Part shown: in pieces, positions 57,426-64,000 of the stretch
How the letters are laid out: the number at the start of each line of letters is the position of its first letter
Position numbering within the stretch: position 1 is the stretch's first letter
The notes under the pieces: model-generated
Database searches by the model: none
The model's input: only the letters and a program-made list of their open reading frames with translations
What the model was told of the DNA's origin: nothing
Source of the DNA: Odobenus rosmarus divergens
Lineage: Eukaryota; Chordata; Mammalia; Carnivora; Odobenidae
Length of the DNA stretch: 64,000 bases
Direction: 5' to 3'
Assembly (NCBI RefSeq): GCF_000321225.1
Contig: NW_004450458.1
Location: 1,112,840-1,176,839 of the forward strand
Translations under genes and position numbers: made by a program

Positions 57426-58604
57426 CAGTGACACTCAGAGTCCTACAACACATAGGAAATAAAGTCTACATAGCTCAAAGAAATCACTCAAGGGAGAAGA
57501 TGGAAGAAGCAGTATGTAAGAAAAGGCCGAGGGAGAGATTGAATCTTTAGGAATCTGGGTCAGGCTAGACTCTGTTGCTCTCCTGAGCCCCTGATGCTGT
57601 GATAGCCTGGTTTGGGGAGCCGCAATGAAGACACCATGAGCTCATGGCCAGAAACATCCTTTGGGGGAAACCTGTGCTAACCTTATAAATACACTTAAAA
57701 GCAAGCCCTTTACCAAACAACTCAGCAAGGGATAGCAAGCCCCAAGCTACCTGTGCAAACATTAACGTGGAAGGAAGGCGGAGAGTCCATGTGCACACCC
57801 GGAGGGCCATCGTGAGCTGCAGAGAGGCTGGGCAGTGGGCAGCCTTCCTTTGCGATTCTGTAGGAATCAGTGGTATGTTGGAGGCAGCTAATTTCAGCTC
57901 CCCAGAGCTGACTGTGCTCGTCCTTCCCAGTGAGTTCACGTAGGTAACTCAACAGCGGCCATGGCAGCGGTATTTACACCACAGAAATTGGTAGACAACA
58001 ATTCAGGGTTGTTTCATTTGGCTTTACTGTCAGAGAGCTGGTAGGTAATTTCCCAATGCATCACTGATGATGGGGCTGGCTCAGAAAAACAAGAACACTG
58101 GAAAAAAATCTTTTAAACAGCAAAAACCTTTTCTTTGGCATTCTTCCCTCCTCCCCTTTATACTCAGGCAGGAAGCTGGCAGTTGGACATGGCCTGTGAT
58201 GGTTTATCTCAAGAAAGAACATCCAACCGGACTCTTGCTTCACAAATGGCCAAAACGTGTTGACTGACAGGACTTGCACATTGTGTCCTTTTTGTCCCCA
58301 TTAGAGACAAGTTCACTGCAGGTCCAAAGTGGTCATCAAAGCGTATATTTACACCTGCCATAGGTTTGTGATGTCCTAAAAAGGGAGATACAACAAAGTG
58401 AAGGAATTCACGTGCTCTTTTCTCAGCCCTTAAACAAATATGACCTATTTTAGGGAATATGAAAACTTTATGCCCTGAGAATTATTACCTTTCCTCCGCA
58501 CACTTCATGGGTAATTTAACTTGTTCAGCTTTCCAGGTTATTCCTAGAGAGTAAGGATGAAAGAATAGGGACTGAAATGAAGAATACCTCTAAAGCTGCT
58601 TTTG
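57426..58604. other. Unassigned sequence
   Basis: No repeat recognised. Minus-strand frames of 124 and 76 codons overlap at 57565-57952 without exon signals. Confidence 0.4.
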
Positions 58605-58985
58605 TTAGTGTGCTGGGGTGGCTGTGACAAGTACTGCAGGCTGATGGCTTAAACAACAGGCATTTACCTTCTCACAGTTCTAGAGGCTGGAAGGTCAAGA
58701 TCAAGGTGTGTCAGCCAGTATGGTTTCCCCTGAGGCTTGCAGATGGTTGCCTTCTTACTGTGTCCTCACGTGGTCTTTGCTCTGTGTGTGTCTGTGTCCT
58801 AATCTCTTCTTGATATTAGGACACCACTCATACTGGATTAAGGCCCACCCACGTGACCTCATCTTACCTTGAATGCTCTTTTAAAGGTCCTATATCTAAA
58901 CCAACTCCTAACATTCTGAGATACTGTGGGTTAGGACTTGAATGTATGGATTTGGAGGGGGACACAAATAAGCCCGTTACACCGC
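58605..58985 (-). mobile_element. ERVL-MaLR solo LTR (MLT1-type)
   Basis: Reverse LTR: gtcccacagttc-type text ttctcacagttctagaggct, cttcttactgtgtcctcacg, cccacgtgacctcatcttac and a 3' end tggatttggagggggacaca. About 380 bp. Confidence 0.85.
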
Positions 58986-59512
58986 CCAAACATAACCATA
59001 ATTTATCCACAAGGAAAATTCGATTTAACAACATCATAGGTCAAGTTCCCAGAGAAGCAGACTCTGGAGAGATGGAGATTGGTATGCAGGGGGTTACAGA
59101 AGGTGCTCTCAGGAATATCTACAAGCAACAAAGGCAGAAGGATGAGGCAGGAGGGGAGCTGGACTACAGTACATAGTTAAGGCCCTTGCTGACCACATAG
59201 CCTTCTATGCATGGGGAGAGTTGTCTGGAATGGAAGTAAGGGCGCTAGGACTTTATACCCCTTTCTGGACCAGTCATTGTGTGTATGGCGGGGGGGGGTA
59301 TGACATGCATGAAGAGGCTCTCTTCAGCTGAGGACAATCTCAGGAGGACTCATTTGAGAGTGGCCCATCACCCAATCTTCGGAGATTGCTCAGTCTCAAA
59401 TGGGGTCTCCTGTCAGTGCACTTCATGTCCACAGTATAAGGGAGCAGAAGTTTTCCCAAGTGAATGAAAAGATTCATCTCTTCCTCAAAGATTCATCATC
59501 TCCTTAAGAAAT
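58986..59512. other. Unassigned sequence
   Basis: Nothing confidently recognised. A 62-codon frame at 59279-59467 looks like chance. Confidence 0.4.
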
Positions 59513-59523
59513 TTCTCATAATA

Positions 59524-59737
59524 GACTATGGACTCTGAGAAACAAACTGAGGGTTTTAGAGGGGAGGGGGTGGGGGGTATTACCGGGGTAGCCCGGTGAT
59601 GGGTATTAAGGAGGGCACGTACTGCACGGAGCACAGGATGTTATACGCAAACAATGAATCATGGAACACTACCTCAAAAACTAATGATGTAATGTATGGT
59701 GACTAACATAACATAATAAAATTAAATTTAAAAAAAA
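59524..59737 (+). mobile_element. Short 5'-truncated L1 (young carnivore type) with TSD
   Basis: Only the last 214 bp of an L1: aaactgagggttttagaggg, gatgggtattaaggagggca and tgaatcatggaacactacct, ending in an A-rich tail. TSD ttctcataata at 59513-59523 and 59738-59748. It starts at the same 3' UTR position (gactatggactctg) that is present in the 38.9-kb copy. Confidence 0.95.
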
Positions 59738-59851
59738 TTCTCATAATATCTCTCAGTAGATTAAAGGGTGACCCATTATGAACCCTAAAACATTTGGCCC
59801 AATTCTGGGTGCATAGAAAAAGCCCAGCAGAATAGTCAGGGAATGTGGCTT

Positions 59852-60260
59852 CGTGGGAAATGTATGCTGGTTGGAACCAAAGAGATCTGGGTTCAACTCT
59901 CTGCCTCAGTATTTACTAATATTTTTTACCCTCTCTGAACCTCCAACTTCTCTTCTGCAAAATGAGAATGATTGTGCCAACTTTGTTAGAGCACTGGAAA
60001 ATTTTAAATAATATGTACTTAAGAGTGTCGGGCACAGGGGTGCCTGGGTGGCTCGGTCGTTAAGCCTTCGGCTCAGGTCATGATCCTGAGGTTCTGGGAT
60101 CTAGCCCCGCATCACTCCGCAAGAAGCCTGCTTCTCCCTCTCCCACTCCCCCTGCTTGTGTTCCCTCTCTATATATATCTCTCTCTGTCAAATAAATAAA
60201 TAAAATCTTTAAAAAAAAAAAAAAGAGTGTTGGGCACAATGCCTGACATAAAGAAGGCAT
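59852..60260 (+). mobile_element. MIR split by a Can-SINE
   Basis: gagatctgggttcaactctc, accctctctgaacctccaac, ttctgcaaaatgagaatgat and, after the SINE, gggcacaatgcctgacataa, aaggcattca. The SINE at 60037-60222 separates the two parts. Confidence 0.85.
60037..60222 (+). mobile_element. Can-SINE with two internal deletions
   Basis: ggggtgcctgggtggctcgg head, but the gcgtctg stretch after ttaag is missing and part of gggctccctgct after the B-box region is missing. A (TA)n interruption lies in the CT-rich part. TSD aagagtgtcgggcaca (60021-60036) versus aagagtgttgggcaca (60223-60238), one mismatch. Confidence 0.96.
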
Positions 60261-60364
60261 TCAAAAAAGCATGAATTTCCTTAAATAGTTAATTGGTGGT
60301 AACTAATTGCAAACCAGAAATAGAGGTATGATCTCCTAACCTGAAGGAAAATGTTTTTCATATT
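60261..60364. other. Unassigned sequence
   Basis: Nothing recognised. Confidence 0.4.
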
Positions 60365-60540
60365 CTGGTGTGTTCAGAATCACCAGCAAAGATTCTCAAA
60401 ACAGATTCCTGGACCCCATTCACTGTGAATCTAAATCAGGAGATCTAAGGTGAAGACCAGGAATGCATAATTTTAGCAAGCCTGATGGGGGTTTCTGATA
60501 TCCAGAGAATCTGGAGACCCCCCGCTTGAGGCTGTGGGTG
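60365..60540 (+). mobile_element. hAT-Charlie relic, MER5/MER58-like
   Basis: ctggtgtgttcagaatcacc, cagattcctggaccccattc, gaatctaaatcaggagatct and gcataattttagcaagcc follow the family order. Confidence 0.62.
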
Positions 60541-61864
60541 CCATCTCAATAGGAATGGGGTCCAGTGCTTAGATGCCTGGGGACATTTCCGCTGTCCTCA
60601 TTGTCATTAGTTCTGTGGATGTAGGTATACACATACCATAGACTTCTCCCATTGCATAAATACTATGCATTCCAACATGAAAACATGCATAAATTATGTC
60701 AGCTATAGAATCAAACCCATTCTCCTTTTCAAGATGTAGTTTTATTGAAGTATAAATCACGACTACAAGGCTATTTAGTGCAGACAGGAATTTTATTGGG
60801 GGATGCAGATCCCCTGAGCTTGTCTGGAAAATGGGAAGCATATCCAGAGATGAAGTGTCCTGCAGGTGTAAGAGCTGCTGGGCCTGCGAAGAAGCACCAT
60901 CTGGACAGAGATTTAACTTTCTCATTGAAATGAAGGAAAATTGAGTTCCCCTGGATGGGATTGCTGAAGGCTTTCTGTGTCTGATTACGGATCACAAAGC
61001 CCAGCTGCGCTGCAGAAATGTTACTGTTGAAAAGACACCTGACCAAGGTCCAGAAAGTAAACAGGGGTTGGAACGTGGAAAGTGACCCCTGAGCAGAGAT
61101 GGGCTTTCACATCCTTACCAGATTTCCCCTGATCTAACGTGGGGCCATGTGGTTTCCCAGTGTCTTCTGTGGCTTTCTTTTCCCACAGAAAGAGGCCTCG
61201 TTTATTCTAAAATATGAAACTTTAGGGATTTCTTGAAAATGATACTTTCACTCAGTAAAAATAAGTCAAGATGAAAACACTATCTGTGGGAATCCATTCG
61301 GAAAAAGGATTAAACTGAGAACATGAGAGAAACAGTCTATTTTTCCCCAAATGATCAGCAGCCACCCAGACCCGGTCAGTTTCCTTACAATAAAAAAAAA
61401 AAATCTAGAAGCAGCACAACGAAAGTATTACAATCACTGAGAAGTCCAAGGTGACTCTATACTCACCGTCTCTGTACTAACACCACAAGTACAGGAATCG
61501 GTGAGCTTTTTCTGTCGTTAGACCTACTCTGAGTTCTTAGAGATGAAGGGGGTCTCTGTCCTCATTTCCTCACATACTGCCTTTATTCTCTTTTAAAAAA
61601 TATTCCTCTGGGTTTGACCAGGGCCTTGTAACACACATAGTCATCGTTACACTAAAGGAACTGTGCATCCCCTAGCCTTTAAGTATTACCCAGAGCCCCC
61701 TGCTCTTTCCCCTTGGCCCACTTAGAGAAGCATCTTTGAGTACAACGTCCAATTAAACAGTGGGTTTACATCTAGTGCTTCTTTCTTGTGTTCAAATCTC
61801 TTTCTGACTCAGCCTTATACTCTGCCATTCCTTAGAAACACAGAACTTTAGGGCTGGAAGAACG
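60541..61864. other. Mostly unassigned sequence
   Basis: A short L1-tail-like phrase near 60735 (gtagttttattgaagtataa). The 118-codon minus frame at 60569-60925 crosses it. No gene seen. Confidence 0.4.
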
Positions 61865-62060
61865 CATTAGTCAGGGTAACATTGCGGTGAGCTGCAGCAA
61901 TGAGTAAGCCCTATAATATTGGCGTTGTAGCACAATACAGTTTCGTTCTCACTCCTGTGACAGTCATTGGCTCTCTCGGGCAGCTTTCCTCAGGCATCTG
62001 GGCTTCTTCCACCATGTGGCCCCACCATCTCAGGGTCCTTCACTTCCAGCAGTGTAGATA
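61865..62060. mobile_element. Ancient interspersed repeat, family unnamed
   Basis: cgcattagtcagggtaacat, gtttcgttctcactcctgtg and ggcttcttccaccatgtggc, text typical of a widespread old mammalian repeat. Name and orientation not settled. Confidence 0.45.
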
Positions 62061-63210
62061 AAAAGAGAGAAGGTACGGGACATTTAAGCAAGCAAGCCAG
62101 GAAAGTGGAGAATTGGTCAACCAGCATTCCACTGACCCAAAGAAGGCTGAGAAATGTTGACAAGTACAAAGATGCTAATAGTGTTTTTCTCAGAGAGTCC
62201 TTAGATGCCCCTTGCTTTCCGTCCCTTCAAGTGTTTTTCAGTTGAAGCAACTGAGACCCAGAGAACACCAGTTACACAGAGCTACAGTGACAGCTCAGTT
62301 CAATGCTGGCCAAAAGACCTCTTGCCCCTTCCTAGTAATTCCAATTAATGTATAAAAAGTCTCATAAGAGCTCAAGATACAGTTGAAGCATTGTTTCTAG
62401 AACTTTCTATCCAGGACTCCAGGGTGAGGAGGACTATGACCACCCTGCTCCAAACCCCAGAATTCCGGTGTAGTCCTCTCAGTCTGAGAGCTAGACAGAT
62501 GAATGTTTCAAGGAACAAGTCCCAGTAGCAAACCTTAATTACGGGAAATGCTTCTTGGCTCCTAAGGATATAAAATTACTTTGTGGAAAGTCAAGAAAAA
62601 TAGAAACAGAATACCCTGTAATGCTTCATTCAGAGGCCAAAAGTCACCTATTAAGGCTTGCATATTGTGCTTGATTCTGTCAAGATAGCTTATAGGGTGG
62701 AGATTAGTTGATAAGGAGAGAAATTCTGGATGGTGTCAGCCCGGTTTGCAACCATCACATTGGCTCATGGAAAATATGTCTTGAAAGATTGTCCTCCTCA
62801 CCGTTGAGTTCAAATGTGAGAAGAAACAGAGACTTCCAGAAAATAAGAATAAGGAAATGGGTGCAGGCAAGGATGGTCTCCTTGACAGGTTGAGAACACT
62901 AATGGAAAAAACTGTGTGGGAATCTGGATGAATCTTTGCCACACATTTGACCATCTAGATCAATGTCTATTGAAAACGCAGTTACATACTTATTTTTTTT
63001 TAATTCTGACTTTACCGTCACAAAGATTATATATCTGGATTTTTTGCCTGAATTTTCAAATTTTCACTCTGACATTGAGTCATTAAAAGATGCATATTAG
63101 TTTTCTCAGTTTTAGGGAGGGAAAAGAAATAAAAATAATAATCTGTCACTTGACTGGAAATTAAGGTGCTGATTTAATCTAAACATTTCTTTATTACATA
63201 AAATCAAATA
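62061..63210. other. Unassigned sequence
   Basis: Nothing recognised. AT-rich after 62980. Confidence 0.4.
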
Positions 63211-63230
63211 ACAATAATAATAATAATAAT
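63211..63230 (+). repeat. (AAT)n microsatellite
   Basis: Six AAT units, next to and partly shared with the SINE TSD. Confidence 0.93.
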
Positions 63231-63236
63231 GGAATT

Positions 63237-63444
63237 TGGGGCACCTGGGTGGCTCAGTCGGTTAAACATCTGCCTCTTAATTTCGGCTCAGGTCATGATC
63301 TCAAGGTTGTGAGATCAAGACCCTCATCCAGCTCTGTGCTCAGCAGGGAGTCTGCTTGAGATTCTCTTCCTCTCCCTCTGCCCCTGCCCCCGCTCACATG
63401 CTCTCTCTTCTCTTTCTCTTTCAAACAAATAAATAAATCTTAAA
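63237..63444 (+). mobile_element. Can-SINE, full length
   Basis: ggggcacctgggtggctcag head, CT-rich middle, AAATAAATAAATCTTAAA tail. TSD aataataatggaatt (from 63222) versus aataataatagaatt (63445-63459), one mismatch. Confidence 0.96.
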
Positions 63445-63459
63445 AATAATAATAGAATT

Positions 63460-63664
63460 AGATTTTTAGAGTGAGTGCCAAATTATATTATTCATTCAAC
63501 CAAAACACAATGGCATTTCCTAGATTTACAGATCAGGTATTAAAAATAGCACAGAAGGTAATTACATGTGCCTTTAGTTTTTAATCTTTCTACCTCATTC
63601 TCAGTTTTTCATGCTCAGTGCTCCCCCTTTAAAAAAAATTTTCATCTTTGTGAGTTGGGGAATA
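63460..63664. other. Unassigned AT-rich sequence
   Basis: Nothing recognised. Confidence 0.4.
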
Positions 63665-63746
63665 TATTGTGCCCAATTATTAACAATCATATTGTGCCCA
63701 AGTTATTAACAGTCATATTGTGCCCAAGTTATTAACAGTCATATTG
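63665..63746 (+). repeat. Three-copy 26-bp minisatellite
   Basis: The unit tattgtgcccaagttattaa plus cagtca occurs at 63690-63715 and 63716-63741 identically. A 25-bp variant lies at 63665-63689 (one deletion, one change). A partial tattg follows. Confidence 0.95.
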
Positions 63747-64000
63747 AAGACCTGAGACGAATGGATTTGCTGAATCACATGCTAGTTTATGGCAAATCTT
63801 GGACTCAAATCAATGGTCCGCATGGTGAGCAAGAGAGGCAGGCTGGTTAGGTATCTCCAAAAAACTTGGAAATAAGGCCACTCTCAGAGTTAAACTAGTA
63901 AAATGCATACAAACTAGTAAAACAGAATGGATATAATTAGCCAGTTGTAGAAGGAATCCAAGAAAACATCCATCTATATATAAAATAAAAGTGTGTGAAA
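63747..64000. other. Unassigned sequence at the window end
   Basis: Nothing recognised. Confidence 0.4.

Noticed and set aside
63665..63746. CRISPR array suspicion from the regular 26-bp repeats
   Set aside because: The units are directly adjacent with no spacers and the genome is mammalian. It is a minisatellite.

Overview
This window looks like nuclear DNA from a caniform carnivore, and most of it is interspersed repeats. The main clue is sixteen copies of the carnivore tRNA-Lys-derived SINE (Can-SINE/SINEC). Its head (cctgggtggctcag ... ggtcatgatc) and its CT-rich, AATAAATAAAATCTTT tail recur on both strands, and ten of the sixteen are bounded by clear target-site duplications (TSDs). The young L1 3' ends (aaactgagggttttagaggg ... 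catggaacactac) resemble L1 tails I associate with arctoid carnivores such as bears, seals and mustelids. That narrower placement is an inference.

I found no complete protein-coding gene, RNA gene, CpG island or CRISPR array. The best coding candidate is one internal exon on the + strand at 54597-54782. It has 186 nt, is open throughout, is phase 1 at both ends, and has a good acceptor (ttcttttcag) and donor (g|gtgagt). I could not identify its gene. Two weaker minus-strand exon candidates (26003-26168 and 42111-42450) rest only on splice-like signals. The window is therefore either intronic or intergenic.

Layout. 1-20 kb: a MIR with an internal duplication, a 5'-truncated L1 with a perfect 15-bp TSD, an old ERV-type LTR, five SINEs, L2 and MIR relics and MLT1/MST LTR copies. 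20-28 kb: several L2 relics, a second LTR, and a 92-nt pure pyrimidine run. 28.1-30.6 kb: a near-complete ERVL-MaLR (MST-type) element with both LTRs and its internal region, carrying two nested minus-strand SINEs. 31-41 kb: hAT-type DNA transposon relics (MER3-, MER20- and MER5-like), a 1.2-kb minus-strand L1 with an in-frame ORF2 fragment, and an abutting SINE and L1 tail. 42-64 kb: a foldback-like element, GT-rich and AT microsatellites, older L1, L2 and MIR relics, the candidate exon, a Tigger-like DNA transposon with both terminal repeats, a third large MLT1-type LTR, a short L1 insertion with TSD, and a three-copy 26-bp minisatellite near the right end.

The interspersed elements record successive layers of insertion: L2/MIR, then MaLR/hAT/Tigger, then L1, then Can-SINE. 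I see no operon-like or novel multi-gene system. Repeat family names were assigned by eye from remembered consensus sequences, and element edges are approximate except where TSDs fix them.
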